DNA of 64,000 nt from REEB95 sp050729835 (GCA_050729835.1 JBOHLS010000005.1:1-64000), one strand, 5' to 3'. Shown: positions 19,384 through 28,987, counted from the first letter of the stretch. Notes: generated by a model from the sequence alone, not told the origin. Made by a program: numbers and translations.

Positions 19384-20028
19384 CTAGGTCGCCAGCGCGG
19401 CGAGCAGCGCGCGCAACGCCGGGATACCGAAGCCGGTTTCGGCGCTGGTCGCGATCACCGCCGGAAAGACGCCGGGATAGCGCGCGAGATCGGCGCCGAT
19501 GGCGGCGGCGTGCGCATCGCGCTCCGCTGCTTCGAGCTTGTCGGCCTTGGTCAACACCGCCATGATCGACACCGCGTGATGCGCGAGCAGATCGAGAGCC
19601 AGGCGGTCGCCGTCCTTGAGTCCGTGGCGGGCGTCGACCAGCAGCAGCGCGCGCTTCAGCGCGCCGCGACGGGCGAGATAGAAACCGACGGTCTGGCTCC
19701 AGCGTCGCGTCTCGGCCTGCGAGACCGCGGCATAGCCGTAGCCCGGCAGGTCCACGAGCATCAGACGACCGCCGACGGCGAAGAAATTGAGCGCGCGGGT
19801 GCGCCCGGGCGTACGCGAGACGCGCGCCAACCCCTTCCGGCCGGTGATCGCGTTCAGCAAGCTCGACTTGCCGACGTTGGAGCGGCCGACCAGCGCGACT
19901 TCGGGCAGGCGTTCGGGCGGCAGCGACGGCGGCCGGTCGGCGGCAGCGGCGAACCGGCTTTCGCTGGCGAACAGCCGGCGGCCGCGCTCCAGCTCGGCCG
20001 CACCGGTGGGCACCGCCGGAGCCGCCAT
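19384..20028 (-). CDS. yihA: Ribosome biogenesis GTPase EngB/YsxC
   Basis: 214 residues, a small Ras-like GTPase needed for 50S assembly. G1 is GRSNVGKSSLLN, G2 region TPGRTRALNFF, G3 DLPGYGYA, G4 TKADKLE, and G5 near TSAETGFG. An N-terminal extension of about 40 residues precedes the G domain. It is five bases downstream of yidC. Confidence 0.96.
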   Translation of the reverse strand: MAAPAVPTGAAELERGRRLFASESRFAAAADRPPSLPPERLPEVALVGRSNVGKSSLLNAITGRKGLARVSRTPGRTRALNFFAVGGRLMLVDLPGYGYAAVSQAETRRWSQTVGFYLARRGALKRALLLVDARHGLKDGDRLALDLLAHHAVSIMAVLTKADKLEAAERDAHAAAIGADLARYPGVFPAVIATSAETGFGIPALRALLAALAT

Positions 20029-20032
20029 GGCG

Positions 20033-21787
20033 TCAGGCGGCGCCGGAGCGGCGCATGATCGCCCATTGCTGCGCGATCGAAAGACAGTTGTTCCAGCTCC
20101 AATAGATCACCAACCCGGCGGGGAACTGCGCCAGCATGAAGGTGAAAACCACCGGCAGAATCATAAACATCTTGGCCTGGACCGGGTCGGGCGGCTGCGG
20201 ATTGAGCTTCTGCTGCAGGAACATGGTCAGGCCCATGATCAGCGGCCAGGCGCCGATGTGCAGGAAGGCATGCAGCGCGGCGATGTGTGGCGGGGTGAAT
20301 GGCAACAGGCCGAACAGATTGACGAAGGTCGTCGGATCGGGCGACGAGAGATCGTGGATCCAGCCATAGAACGGTGCATGCCGCATCTCGATAGTGACGT
20401 AGAGCACCTTGTAGAGCGACCAGAAGACCGGGATCTGGATGATGATCGGCAGGCACCCCGCCATTGGGTTGGCGCCGACGCGCTTGTAAAGCGCCATCGT
20501 CTCCTGATTCACTTTCTGTTTGTCATCGCCGTACTTCTCGCGCAGCTTCTGCATCTCGGGCTGAAGCTTCTTCATCTTGCTCATCGCGCGATACGATTTG
20601 TTGGCCAGCGGGAAGAAGACCAGCTTGATGAGCAAGGTCAATAACAGGATGGCGAGCCCGAAATTTCCAAGCCACTCATTGAAGAAGTCGAGCGCGAGGA
20701 AGATCGGCTTGGTGATGAAATAGAACAGTCCGAAATCGATGGCATGGTCGAATTCCGGAACTTCCAAGATCCGCTCATAACGATCAAGCAACGCCACGAC
20801 CTTAGCGCCGGCGAAAATGTGGCTTGTATAAGCGACAGACCCGTCGGGTTTTATCGCCTGCCCACTGCCCAGATAGTCTGCTTGATAGGAATCGATGGAG
20901 TCGGCATTGGTGTACGTGAATTGTGTCTTAATCGCGCTGTGCTGCGGCGGTATGAGGACGGTTAGCCAGTATAAATCGGTGAACCCGAGCCAACCTCCTG
21001 CAGACGCGCCAGTAACCGGCGCCTTTTTGACGTCATTGTAATTGTATTTGTCGCACAAAATGTGTCCGAAAAGACACACGCCGCCATCGTATAAGACCCC
21101 ATTAAGGACAGCGATCGGACCCGCGTGTGAGTATGTACTTGAGGCCGGCACCGATCCCGTGCGTTGAACCCGTGCGTAGGGATAGAGCGTCACAGGCGTC
21201 TTGCCAGAATTGACCACGCTCTCCGTGACGGTGAACATGTAGTTCTCGTCCACCGCGATATGCTGCGTGAATTTAAGCCCGGCGCCGTTATCCCAGGTAA
21301 GTTCGATCGGGTGATTCGGCGTCAGCGCGCCGCCTGATGCCGTCCAGCGCGCATCCGGACCGGGCACTTTGACATCCGGACTGGAAGCGGCCCAGCCCGA
21401 TTGCACGAAATAGGGATGCTCGCTGGCATCGGGTGCCAGAAGCACGACCTCCGGGCTCTTGGGATCGACGGTCTCGTGATAGGTGAGCAGCGTCAGGTCG
21501 TCGATGCGGCCGCCGAGAAGATTGATCGAGCCCTTGAGGCGCGGCGTATCGATAGCGACGCGGGGCGCCTGCGCCAATGCCTGCACACGCGACATAATCT
21601 TCGCCTTACTCGAAGCCGAAGGTGCGCCCGGAGCAGCGGCAACCGCCGGCGCGTTGGCAGTGGCGGGCGCAGTCTTCGTTTGCTGCGTCGGCGTCAGCGT
21701 CGGCCAGAACCTCTCGCCGAAATACTGGAACCCGATCAGAATCACGATCGAGATCGCAATGGCGATGACCAGATTGCGCTGCTCCAT
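20033..21787 (-). CDS. yidC: Membrane protein insertase YidC
   Basis: 584 residues. The N-terminal membrane helix (NLVIAIAISIVILIGFQYFG) is followed by the long periplasmic beta-sandwich domain of Gram-negative YidC. The C-terminal insertase core includes GNFGLAILLLTLLIKLVFFPLANKSY, the cytoplasmic coiled pair with MKKLQPEMQKLREKYGDDKQK, and helices ending FPAGLVIYWSWNNCLSIAQQ. The N-terminal and periplasmic parts have somewhat lower G+C than the surroundings (about 20.8-21.3 kb), but domain order is normal. Neighbours yidD and rnpA support the call. Confidence 0.98.
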   Translation of the reverse strand: MEQRNLVIAIAISIVILIGFQYFGERFWPTLTPTQQTKTAPATANAPAVAAAPGAPSASSKAKIMSRVQALAQAPRVAIDTPRLKGSINLLGGRIDDLTLLTYHETVDPKSPEVVLLAPDASEHPYFVQSGWAASSPDVKVPGPDARWTASGGALTPNHPIELTWDNGAGLKFTQHIAVDENYMFTVTESVVNSGKTPVTLYPYARVQRTGSVPASSTYSHAGPIAVLNGVLYDGGVCLFGHILCDKYNYNDVKKAPVTGASAGGWLGFTDLYWLTVLIPPQHSAIKTQFTYTNADSIDSYQADYLGSGQAIKPDGSVAYTSHIFAGAKVVALLDRYERILEVPEFDHAIDFGLFYFITKPIFLALDFFNEWLGNFGLAILLLTLLIKLVFFPLANKSYRAMSKMKKLQPEMQKLREKYGDDKQKVNQETMALYKRVGANPMAGCLPIIIQIPVFWSLYKVLYVTIEMRHAPFYGWIHDLSSPDPTTFVNLFGLLPFTPPHIAALHAFLHIGAWPLIMGLTMFLQQKLNPQPPDPVQAKMFMILPVVFTFMLAQFPAGLVIYWSWNNCLSIAQQWAIMRRSGAA

Positions 21788-21788
21788 G

Positions 21789-22010
21789 TCAGCTCCGCGC
21801 CGGCGGCACCGGGTCGACGCCCGAACCGCCCCAGGGATGGCAGCGCGCGATGCGCTTCATGGCAAGCCATGTGCCGCGTGCCGCGCCATGGACATGCACG
21901 GCCTCGGCCGCATAGTGCGAGCAACTCGGCCAGTAGCGACAATTCGCGCCGAGCACCGGGGCAATCAGCAGCTGATACGCGCGGATGAGAACCTGCAGCG
22001 CCAGGCTCAC
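21789..22010 (-). CDS. yidD: Membrane protein insertion efficiency factor YidD
   Basis: 73 residues with the family signature: an amphipathic start, then [14 protein letters not shown] and the terminal [18 protein letters not shown]. The start is GTG, overlapping the rnpA stop by four bases (GTGA). It is one base upstream of yidC. The conserved triad of cysteines is intact. Confidence 0.95.
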   Translation of the reverse strand: MSLALQVLIRAYQLLIAPVLGANCRYWPSCSHYAAEAVHVHGAARGTWLAMKRIARCHPWGGSGVDPVPPARS

Positions 22011-22381
22011 GACATGCCTCCACCGGCCTTGCCGCCATCCGCGCGGTAGGCGCCGAGCTGCTTCAGCGCCGTTTCGAGATCGCCGAGCAAATCGGCGAAA
22101 GACCGCGTCAGCGTCGCCGTGCGCGCGATCAGCACGAAATCGTGGCCCGGCGCGCCGTGGCGGCCGATGACGCTGTCAGCCGCGGCGCGCAGGCGCCGGC
22201 GCGCGCGATTACGCGCAACCGCGATGCCGACCTTCTTGCTGGCGGTGAAACCGACCCGCGCCCCAGCCGCTCCGGCGCGCGGCGCCGCTTGCAGGATCAG
22301 CCCAGGCGTGACGTGCTTGCATCGGCGCGCGGCAACCGCAAGGAACTCGGCGCGCCGTTTCAGGCGCGCGATCTTGGTCAT
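22007..22381 (-). CDS. rnpA: Ribonuclease P protein component
   Basis: 124 residues. The N-terminal [11 protein letters not shown] and the RNR motif region ([10 protein letters not shown], residues 65-75) are the hallmark of RnpA, which assists the RNase P RNA in 5' maturation of tRNAs. It lies directly downstream of rpmH and upstream of yidD. The C-terminus is Gly/Lys-rich. Confidence 0.95.
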   Translation of the reverse strand: MTKIARLKRRAEFLAVAARRCKHVTPGLILQAAPRAGAAGARVGFTASKKVGIAVARNRARRRLRAAADSVIGRHGAPGHDFVLIARTATLTRSFADLLGDLETALKQLGAYRADGGKAGGGMS

Positions 22382-22411
22382 CGGCTGCGCCTCCTCGGCC
22401 GCAATCCCGCG

Positions 22412-22546
22412 TTAGGCCGATAGACGCTTGCGACCCTTGGCGCGGCGGCTGGTCAGAACGCGGCGCCCGCTGACCGTCGCCATGCGCGCGCGGAAACCGT
22501 GACGGCGCTTGCGGACAAGTTTGCTCGGCTGATATGTGCGCTTCAC
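22412..22546 (-). CDS. rpmH: 50S ribosomal protein L34
   Basis: 44 residues starting at GTG 22546: [20 protein letters not shown] and ending KGRKRLSA, matching L34 over its full length. A GGAG element sits about nine bases before the start. It heads the rpmH-rnpA-yidD-yidC-yihA-argB series. In many bacteria this locus lies near the replication origin, but no dnaA or DnaA-box cluster is visible here. Confidence 0.96.
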   Translation of the reverse strand: MKRTYQPSKLVRKRRHGFRARMATVSGRRVLTSRRAKGRKRLSA

Positions 22547-22691
22547 GGCGAATACTCCGGCGAGACTTCTCGCAAAATCGACGGCGCTGTATACGAAAGG
22601 GAGTGGCCTAAGTCAACGCCGCAGCCTCGCGTCAAATTGACTATGCGAGGCGGGTCAAGGGCTTAGGATGGCAAGCCGGCCGCGGAGGGGC

Positions 22692-24083
22692 ATGACCGAG
22701 GCAAGCAGTAATCGAATCGGGGGCGGCCTGTCCGCCCGCCTGCTCGTGCTGACGGTGGTTTTCGTCATGGCGAGCGTCCTGCTGGTCTTCATGCCGTCGG
22801 TCACCCGCGAGCGGACGACCTATCTCGAGGACCGCATTGACGCGGCGCATCTCGCCATCTTCGCGCTCGAAGCGACCCCCGACAACATGGTGAGCAAGGG
22901 CCTTGCGGACATGCTGCTGGCCCACGTCGGCGCGCACGCCATCGTCGTCCACATGGCCGACCGCACCCTGATGCTGGCCCAGAACATGCCGCCATCCGTG
23001 GCCGCGACCTACGACCTGCGCACGGAATCCATGCCCCGGATGATGGGCGATACGCTGGCGACGCTGTTCCATTCCGGCAACCGGGTGGTCCGCGTCCTCG
23101 GCGTGTCACCCAAGGATCGCGACGTCCCCGTCGAGCTCGTGCTCGACGAAGCCCCCTTGCGCCGCCAGCTGTGGGAATTCGGCGCACGCGTCTTCGCCGT
23201 GTCGTTCGTCATCTCGCTCATCACCGCGGCACTGGTCTATCTGACCCTGCGGTGGCTGCTGGTGGCGCCGCTGCGCCGCATGACCGCCAGCATGGTGGCG
23301 TTTCGCGACGATCCCGAGGATGAATCACACGTCATCCGCCCGTCGCAGCGCGGCGACGAGGTCGGCGTCGCCGAGCGCGAACTGGCCGCGATGCAGGAGA
23401 CGGTGCGGCAGTCGCTGCACCAGAAGGAGCGCCTCGCGGCGCTCGGCACCGCCGTCTCCAAGATCAACCACGATCTGCGCGGCATTCTGTCGACGGCGCG
23501 CCTCACCTCCGACAGTCTGGCGGGCAGCAACTCTCCGGAGGTGAAGCGCGTGGTGCCCGCGCTGCTGGCAGCGATCGATCGCGCGGTCGCGCTCTGCACC
23601 GGCACGCTCAACTATACCCGCGACAGCGCGCCGCCGCTGCACCGCAGCCGGTTTCCGCTCGCGGTCCTGGCCGATGAGCTGGTCGGCGCCGCCGGACGGC
23701 CGAACGGCGGCTGCAGCGTGGTCAACGAGGTGCGCGCCGGCGTCGTGGCCTATGCCGACCGCGATCAGCTTTTCCGGGTGCTGGAGAACCTGACGCGCAA
23801 CGCCGCCGAAAGCGGCGCCCGGATTTGCACGATCAGGGCCGCACCGAACGGCCGTGCCCTGCGCATCGCGGTGAGCGACAACGGCCCTGGACTGCCGCCC
23901 AAGGCACGGGACCATCTGTTCACGCCGTTCTCCGGCTCGGCGCGGCCGGGCGGCACCGGGCTCGGGCTCGCCATCGCGCGCGAGATCATGCGCGCCCATG
24001 GCGGCGACGTGGCGCTCGAGCGCAGCGACACCGGCGGCACGGTGTTCGCCCTCACGCTGCCTGCCGATGGCACTGGGGCCTAA
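22692..24083 (+). CDS. Membrane sensor histidine kinase (orphan)
   Basis: 463 residues from ATG 22692, chosen for the GGAGGGG just before it; ATG 22668 is an alternative in frame. Two membrane helices (near residues 14-34 and 170-195) flank a periplasmic domain of about 135 residues. A HAMP-like segment follows, then a phosphoacceptor helix with His in KINHDLRGILST. The HATPase has the N box NLTRNAAES, DNGPGLPP and GGTGLGLAIAREI. No response regulator is adjacent, so the partner is unknown. It is convergent with the downstream methyltransferase by four bases. Confidence 0.87.
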   Translation: MTEASSNRIGGGLSARLLVLTVVFVMASVLLVFMPSVTRERTTYLEDRIDAAHLAIFALEATPDNMVSKGLADMLLAHVGAHAIVVHMADRTLMLAQNMPPSVAATYDLRTESMPRMMGDTLATLFHSGNRVVRVLGVSPKDRDVPVELVLDEAPLRRQLWEFGARVFAVSFVISLITAALVYLTLRWLLVAPLRRMTASMVAFRDDPEDESHVIRPSQRGDEVGVAERELAAMQETVRQSLHQKERLAALGTAVSKINHDLRGILSTARLTSDSLAGSNSPEVKRVVPALLAAIDRAVALCTGTLNYTRDSAPPLHRSRFPLAVLADELVGAAGRPNGGCSVVNEVRAGVVAYADRDQLFRVLENLTRNAAESGARICTIRAAPNGRALRIAVSDNGPGLPPKARDHLFTPFSGSARPGGTGLGLAIAREIMRAHGGDVALERSDTGGTVFALTLPADGTGA

Positions 24084-25273
24084 TCAAGCGCCAGCAGCTC
24101 GGATTTGAGGTAGGCGCTTTCCAGCAAGAAGGGGTGCACCGGATGGTCCGGCGCGGCGCCGGCGCTTTGCAGGATGCGCCCGCCACGGTCGGCATCGGCG
24201 ATGCCGCGGCGGACTGCCTCGGCGAATTCCGGAACGCCGATATTGTGCGAGCACGACGCGATGAACATCAGGCCGCGCGGCGCGACGACCGCCGCCGCCA
24301 GGCGCGCGAGCTTGCGATAGCCGCGCAGGCCCGAGCCGAGATCCTTCTTCGATTTGACGAAAGCCGGCGGATCGGTCACGACGATGTCGAAGCGCTCGCC
24401 GGCGGCCGCCAGCCGCTCGAGCTCGGCGAAGGCCTCGGCGCGGGCAAAACGGCAGCGCGCCGCGACGCCGTTTTCCGCCGCCGCGCGCGAAGCGAGCGCG
24501 AGCGCAGCTTCGGAGCGATCGATGGCGAGCACCTCGCGCGCGCCTGCATGCGCGGCCGTGACCGCGAAACCGCCGGCGAAACAATAGGCGTCGAGCACCC
24601 GGCAATCCTTCGCCAGGGCGGCGACCGTTCGCCGATTTTCGCGTTGGTCGTAGAACCAGCCGGTTTTTTGGCCGCCGAGCGGATCGGCGAAAAAGCGTGC
24701 GCCGTTCTCGACCAGCGCGACCGGCCCGTCGAGCGCGCCGGCGGCGACGCGAACCTCTTCGGCGAGCCCTTCGAGCTTGCGCCCGGCGCCGTCGTTGCGC
24801 AGCACCACCGCCTTGGGCGCGAGCACGGCACCGAGCGCGGCGACGATCTCGCCTTCGAGCCGCACCGTGCCCGCGGTGTTGAGTTGCGCCACGACGACGT
24901 CGCCGAAACGGTCGATCACCAGCCCGGGCAGGCCGTCGGCTTCGGCGTGAATCGCACGGTAGAACGGCGCGGCATAAAGCCGGTGGCGCAATGCGACGGC
25001 GGCTTCAAGCTGCGCGGCGATGAAGGCGCGGTCGACGATGCAGGCCGGATCGCGATCGACGATGCGCGCGGCGACCAGGGCATGCGGATTGAACGTCGCC
25101 ACGCCGAGCGCCTTGCCCGAGGCGGCGGCGAGGCGCACCAGGCCGCCCGGCGGCAGCGCCTTGGCCGCCTTGTCCATCGCGATCTCGTTGGAATAGACCC
25201 AGGGATGGCCCTGTTCGGCGCGCTTGTGCCGGCCGGGCAACACAGTCACGACCGGATAATCCGCTGCGCTCAC
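24080..25273 (-). CDS. Class I SAM-dependent rRNA (cytosine-C5) methyltransferase, RlmI-like
   Basis: 397 residues from a GTG at 25273 that overlaps the gpt stop (GTGA). An N-terminal PUA-like domain ([20 protein letters not shown]) is followed by the EEHEE-type middle domain and a Rossmann methyltransferase. The methyltransferase motifs are [16 protein letters not shown] for SAM and [14 protein letters not shown] in the catalytic loop. Cys in FIASCSHN is the probable nucleophile-region cysteine. It most resembles RlmI (m5C1962 of 23S rRNA). A longer upstream ATG frame overlaps gpt and is less likely. Confidence 0.88.
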   Translation of the reverse strand: MSAADYPVVTVLPGRHKRAEQGHPWVYSNEIAMDKAAKALPPGGLVRLAAASGKALGVATFNPHALVAARIVDRDPACIVDRAFIAAQLEAAVALRHRLYAAPFYRAIHAEADGLPGLVIDRFGDVVVAQLNTAGTVRLEGEIVAALGAVLAPKAVVLRNDGAGRKLEGLAEEVRVAAGALDGPVALVENGARFFADPLGGQKTGWFYDQRENRRTVAALAKDCRVLDAYCFAGGFAVTAAHAGAREVLAIDRSEAALALASRAAAENGVAARCRFARAEAFAELERLAAAGERFDIVVTDPPAFVKSKKDLGSGLRGYRKLARLAAAVVAPRGLMFIASCSHNIGVPEFAEAVRRGIADADRGGRILQSAGAAPDHPVHPFLLESAYLKSELLALD

Positions 25274-25761
25274 CGTTTGGCGCCGCGCGCATTCGCGATC
25301 GGCGGCACGAATTGCGGCTCGATGTCCCAGGGAAACAGGATCCAAGTATCCTGGCTGACCTCGGTGATGAAGGTATCAACCAACGGCCGGCCCTTGGGCT
25401 TGGCGTAGACCGTGGCGAAATGCGCCTTGGGCAGCATGCGGCGCACCACTTCGGCGGTGCGGCCGGTGTCGACCAGATCGTCGATGATGAGATGGTCTGC
25501 GCCGTCGCCGGCGGCGCTTTTCAGCACTTTGACCGGGCCTTGCTCGCGGTCGTCATAGCTGGTGATGCAGATGGTGTCGACCAGCCGCACATCAAGCTCG
25601 CGCGCGACGATGGCGGCAGGAACCAGGCCGCCGCGCGTGACGGCGATCACGCTGCGCCACGGACTGAGGTCGAGCAGCCGCCACGCCAGCGCCCGCGAAT
25701 TGCGGTGCAGCTCTTCCCAGGAAACCGGAAACGTCTTGGTGAACTGCTGCGGCGCGGTCAT
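25270..25761 (-). CDS. gpt: Xanthine-guanine phosphoribosyltransferase
   Basis: 163 residues. The PRPP-binding signature [17 protein letters not shown] lies near residue 90. [16 protein letters not shown] is upstream, and the C-terminal [10 protein letters not shown] closes the purine pocket as in E. coli Gpt. It salvages guanine and xanthine at the membrane. It overlaps the rRNA methyltransferase gene by four bases, suggesting cotranscription. Confidence 0.94.
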   Translation of the reverse strand: MTAPQQFTKTFPVSWEELHRNSRALAWRLLDLSPWRSVIAVTRGGLVPAAIVARELDVRLVDTICITSYDDREQGPVKVLKSAAGDGADHLIIDDLVDTGRTAEVVRRMLPKAHFATVYAKPKGRPLVDTFITEVSQDTWILFPWDIEPQFVPPIANARGAKR

Positions 25762-25806
25762 GCCGCACGATAGCGCGTCGGGCGGATGCCGCCTAGTCGC
25801 GCCCGG

Positions 25807-26970
25807 TCAGCGGGCGTAGATGCGGACTTCGTTGCTTTTGACGTCGTTGCTCATCGTCGCCGACAGCGTCACGCGATCGGCCGGCAGACCCATGTTGGTC
25901 AGCGACCGCATCACGTCCTCGGCGTTGTGCTTCGAGGCGTTGGAATTGACCGCGACCTGCGCCGCCGTGCCCGAGCTCGGCGCGACCGCGACGAGCTCGA
26001 AGGTGGCCGACGGCTTGCGCTCAAGCGCGCGGCTGACCGCAGTGTAGAGCGCCTCCTCATAGGTCACGTTGGGGCGGTCGAACCGGATCACCACCAGCGG
26101 CCGGTTGCCGGCAGCGGCCGCCGGGTGGGCGGCGCTCGCCGTGTGCCGGGCGGGCAAGGGCGCGGCGCTCACCGGGGCGAAGGCGCGACTCGCCAGGCTC
26201 GGCCCGAAGAGACGGCCGTTCTTGATCGCCTGCGACAAGGTCACGAGATTGTCGCGCTCGTTGGCGACGTAGTTGCTCTGGCGGGTGATCTCGTCGCTCA
26301 CGGCGTTCAACAGCGCGTCGAGCTTGACGGTCGTCGCGTCGACATCGGTCTGGATCTCGGTGAGCTGACGGTGATCCTCCTCGACCGCGCCCTGGAGCGA
26401 GAAGGCGTCCCGCGTCGCGTTCGTCAGGTACGACGCGAACGATGCATCCGCCGCCGCCTGGGTCGAGACGCGATTGAGCTGGCCGATGTCGCCGTTGATG
26501 CGGTCGAGGGAGGTCTGCGCCTGGTTCCACTGGGCGATGAGATTGGGGTTGCCCGGCGTGGTGCCAGTCTGCAGGCGCGAATTGATCCGCGCCTCGGTGT
26601 CGAAATAGGCCTTCGAGTCGCGCTGAACCGAGGTGCGGGCGCTGACGAGTTCTTGCTGGCGCTGGGCGACGTTGCCTTTCAGGCGGTCGACGTCGCTGCG
26701 CAGACTGCGCACCTTCTGGCCGACGATCGTGCCGGTCGGTGCCCCCGAAGCAGACATGGCGGAACCGGCGCCGGTCGTCGGCGACGCGTTCATTTCGGCC
26801 TGCGACGGCGGGATCGAATAGGTGACCGGGGCGGCCGTAGCCGCGGGCTGGCTGCTCGCGGGAGGATGTTCGCCGGACCAGTTCGTGCCGAAAAGGTCAT
26901 CGGCATAGGCGCAGCCGCCAAGCAGCAACGCCGTCGCAAGGATAGCGCAATGGCTCGCACGAATTGACAT
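25807..26970 (-). CDS. Lipoprotein with coiled coil and OmpA-like C-terminus, function unknown
   Basis: 387 residues from ATG 26970. The signal peptide ends in a lipobox (LLLGGC), so Cys near residue 20 is probably lipidated. A low-complexity Ser/Ala/Pro stretch follows. A long predicted coiled coil comes next (about residues 85-260, rich in Gln, Asp, Arg). The C-terminal 100 residues (VVIRFDRPNVTYEEALYTAVSRAL and later VTLSATMSNDVKSNEVRIYAR) look like a peptidoglycan-binding OmpA-type or secretin-like strand pattern. A spacer role between outer membrane and wall would fit, but this is inference. A GTG/ATG further up (27027) would precede the signal peptide and is unlikely. Confidence 0.65.
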   Translation of the reverse strand: MSIRASHCAILATALLLGGCAYADDLFGTNWSGEHPPASSQPAATAAPVTYSIPPSQAEMNASPTTGAGSAMSASGAPTGTIVGQKVRSLRSDVDRLKGNVAQRQQELVSARTSVQRDSKAYFDTEARINSRLQTGTTPGNPNLIAQWNQAQTSLDRINGDIGQLNRVSTQAAADASFASYLTNATRDAFSLQGAVEEDHRQLTEIQTDVDATTVKLDALLNAVSDEITRQSNYVANERDNLVTLSQAIKNGRLFGPSLASRAFAPVSAAPLPARHTASAAHPAAAAGNRPLVVIRFDRPNVTYEEALYTAVSRALERKPSATFELVAVAPSSGTAAQVAVNSNASKHNAEDVMRSLTNMGLPADRVTLSATMSNDVKSNEVRIYAR

Positions 26971-27138
26971 GTCGGAATTGCCCCCGTTACGCCACAGCAG
27001 TTTACGCAACGCGGCAAACTCCGACAAGCGTTTAGCGACCGGCGTTCAGCGCCTGGAATGGCGCGGTAGGGCGACTTGCCATCGCCCCTTGATGCCGCTA
27101 GCTTGCGCCCCGATTCAAGCGCAACGCATGCCGTCGCG

Positions 27139-27215
27139 GCGCCCGTAGCTCAACTGGATAGAGCACCAGACTACGGATCTGGGGGTTGGGAGTTCGAATC
27201 TCTCCGGGCGCGCCA
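27139..27215 (+). tRNA. tRNA-Arg (anticodon ACG)
   Basis: A 77-nt cloverleaf. The acceptor stem GCGCCCG pairs with CGGGCGC. The D loop is AACTGGATAGAGC. The anticodon stem CCAGA/TCTGG carries the loop CTACGGA with anticodon ACG (read as ICG). The T arm contains TTCGAAT. CCA is encoded at 27213-27215. Position 34 A implies modification by TadA. Confidence 0.96.
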
Positions 27216-27284
27216 TTGCGGAAATTTCTCGCAAACTTGCTGAATTATGTACGGATCGCGAGGCTAAGGCTTGCTGGCGCGCGG

Positions 27285-28166
27285 CTAGGCCGCGAAGAAC
27301 GCGCGCAACGCCGCCGCCGTCTCTGCCGGGCATTGCTCCGGCACATAGTGGCCACAGGGCAGCGCCGCGTGACCGCGTATGTCGCTGGCGTAGTCGCGCC
27401 AGATCGCGAGTGGCTGGTGGTTCCGGCCGACGCCGCCGGTGGCGCCCCAAAGCAGCAGCACCGGACAGCTGATCTTGCGCCCGGCTGTGAAATCGGCGGT
27501 GTCCATCGCCAGATCGACGCCGAACGTGGCGCGATAGTCCTCGCACATGCTGCGCATCGTCGCTGGCTTCTTGAAGCAGCGCAGATACTCGGCCAGCGCC
27601 TCGGGTGCGAAGCAGTCGAGGCCGTCGCGGCCTTTGTTCAGCTTCTTGCGCAGATAGAACTCGGGATCGGCCAGCATCATTCGCTCGGGCAGGTCATGGG
27701 GCTGGGCCATGAAGAACCAATGCCACGAGAACAATCCGAAGGCGCGCGACACGTGGTTAAGCAGATGATGAGTCGGGATGATGTCGATGATCGCCGCGTG
27801 CGAAACCGTGTCGGGATGATCCAGGCACATGCGGTGCAGGACGCGCGCGCCGCGATTGTGCCCCGCCGCGGCAAAGCGCGTGAAGCCGAGCTTGGCCATG
27901 ACCGCAACATTGTCCTGCGCCATGGCGCGGAACGAGTAATTGGCGTGGTCGGCGACCGGTTCCGGCTTGGACGAATCGCCGTAGCCGCGGAGGTCGGTGC
28001 ACACCACCGTGAAGTCCCGGGCAAGAACAGGCGCGATCCGATGCCACGAGACATGCGTGAACGGGTTGCCGTGCATCAGCAGCACCGGCGGCCCCTTGCC
28101 GCCATGGACCGTGACGATGCGCGCGCCGTCGGTTTCGATCGTCGTCCGGGTAAAACCCTCGAACAC
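27285..28166 (-). CDS. Fluoroacetate dehalogenase-like alpha/beta hydrolase with nucleophile Asp replaced by Asn
   Basis: 293 residues from a GTG at 28166, preceded by AGGGGG at good spacing. It aligns along its length with fluoroacetate dehalogenases: HGNPFTHVSWH oxyanion region, TDLRGYGDSSKP, then AGHNRGARV. The family has GHDRGAR with Asp as nucleophile; here residue 104 is Asn (codon AAT at 27855-27857). The rest of the site is kept: Arg105, the Asp in IIDIIPT, the halide-pocket His-Trp in WHWFFMAQP, and the base His in CGHYVPEQ. It may be inactive, have another activity, or be activated by deamidation. It lies just downstream of the DLH gene on the same strand. Confidence 0.85.
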   Translation of the reverse strand: MFEGFTRTTIETDGARIVTVHGGKGPPVLLMHGNPFTHVSWHRIAPVLARDFTVVCTDLRGYGDSSKPEPVADHANYSFRAMAQDNVAVMAKLGFTRFAAAGHNRGARVLHRMCLDHPDTVSHAAIIDIIPTHHLLNHVSRAFGLFSWHWFFMAQPHDLPERMMLADPEFYLRKKLNKGRDGLDCFAPEALAEYLRCFKKPATMRSMCEDYRATFGVDLAMDTADFTAGRKISCPVLLLWGATGGVGRNHQPLAIWRDYASDIRGHAALPCGHYVPEQCPAETAAALRAFFAA

Positions 28167-28201
28167 CTTAGTCCCCCTCGCGTCACACGCCGGCAGCGCC
28201 G

Positions 28202-28987
28202 TTACGTGTCGTTGGTTTTCAGGAACGCGATCGTCCGGATCCACGCACGGTCAGTCGCATCCTTGACGTACGGGAAGCCGGCGCCGGTCGGATTGGCGAA
28301 GGCGTGATTGGCGTCGTAGGCGTAAACCGTGACGCTCTTGCCCGCCTTGCGTGCCTCGGCCTCGAAGCCCTCGACCATCGCCGTGGTGATGTACCAATCC
28401 TTCAGGCCATAGTGCAGCAGCACCGGCCCCTTGAGTGCGCGCAGCGCGTCGGCAGTTTTTCTGACGTTGCCGCAATAGATCACCGTGGCATCGACCGGTG
28501 CGGCCAACGAGGCGTTGAGCGACCAGCCGCCGCCGAAGCAAGAACCCAGCGTCGCGACATGCTTGTCGCAACGCGAATCGCGTTTCAGCCATGCGATCCA
28601 GCTCGTCAGCGTGTCGGTCGCCGGCGCCGGATTGGCCGCCACGTCCTGTGACAACTGCGCCGCCTCGTCGGCATTCGCCGTCGCCTTGCCGTCGAAGAGA
28701 TCGGCCGCGAGGGCGAGGAAGCCGTTGTCGGCGAGTTCGGCAGCGACCGCCTTGATCTGGTCGTTGAGGCCCCACCCTTCATGGATCACCAGCACCGCGG
28801 GCGCCGGCGTCTTCGCCGGAACGGCGAGTGCGCCGCTGACCTTGCGCCCACCCGCGGTGACGATCGACGTCGGCTCGAGCGTTTGCGCGACGGCACGCGC
28901 AAGATTCGGATCGGCGAGGATCGCCGCCAGCGACACGCCGGCCGCGATGCCTTTGACGACCGTACGGCGCGAGACCAGACCATCCAT
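28202..28987 (-). CDS. Dienelactone hydrolase family protein, Tat-exported
   Basis: 261 residues from ATG 28987 with AGGAG upstream. The N-terminus has a twin-arginine motif (SRRTVVKG) before a hydrophobic helix, so export by Tat is likely. The DLH fold shows the conserved Glu in HEGWGLN, the nucleophile Cys in GSCFGGGW, and Asp in LKDWYIT. The His in ANHAFANP completes the triad. The family hydrolyses dienelactones and related esters; the substrate here is unknown. It is cotranscribed with the dehalogenase-like gene 35 bases downstream. Confidence 0.88.
   Translation of the reverse strand: MDGLVSRRTVVKGIAAGVSLAAILADPNLARAVAQTLEPTSIVTAGGRKVSGALAVPAKTPAPAVLVIHEGWGLNDQIKAVAAELADNGFLALAADLFDGKATANADEAAQLSQDVAANPAPATDTLTSWIAWLKRDSRCDKHVATLGSCFGGGWSLNASLAAPVDATVIYCGNVRKTADALRALKGPVLLHYGLKDWYITTAMVEGFEAEARKAGKSVTVYAYDANHAFANPTGAGFPYVKDATDRAWIRTIAFLKTNDT

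Noticed and set aside
22547..22691. Replication origin near rpmH
   Set aside because: No dnaA gene, DnaA-box cluster or AT-rich unwinding element is visible, and gene order alone does not show an origin.
27115..27241. Minus-strand peptide ending in a RFELPTPRSV-type string across the tRNA
   Set aside because: This is the known artefact of translating a tRNA gene in antisense; the tRNA-Arg cloverleaf at 27139-27215 explains the sequence.
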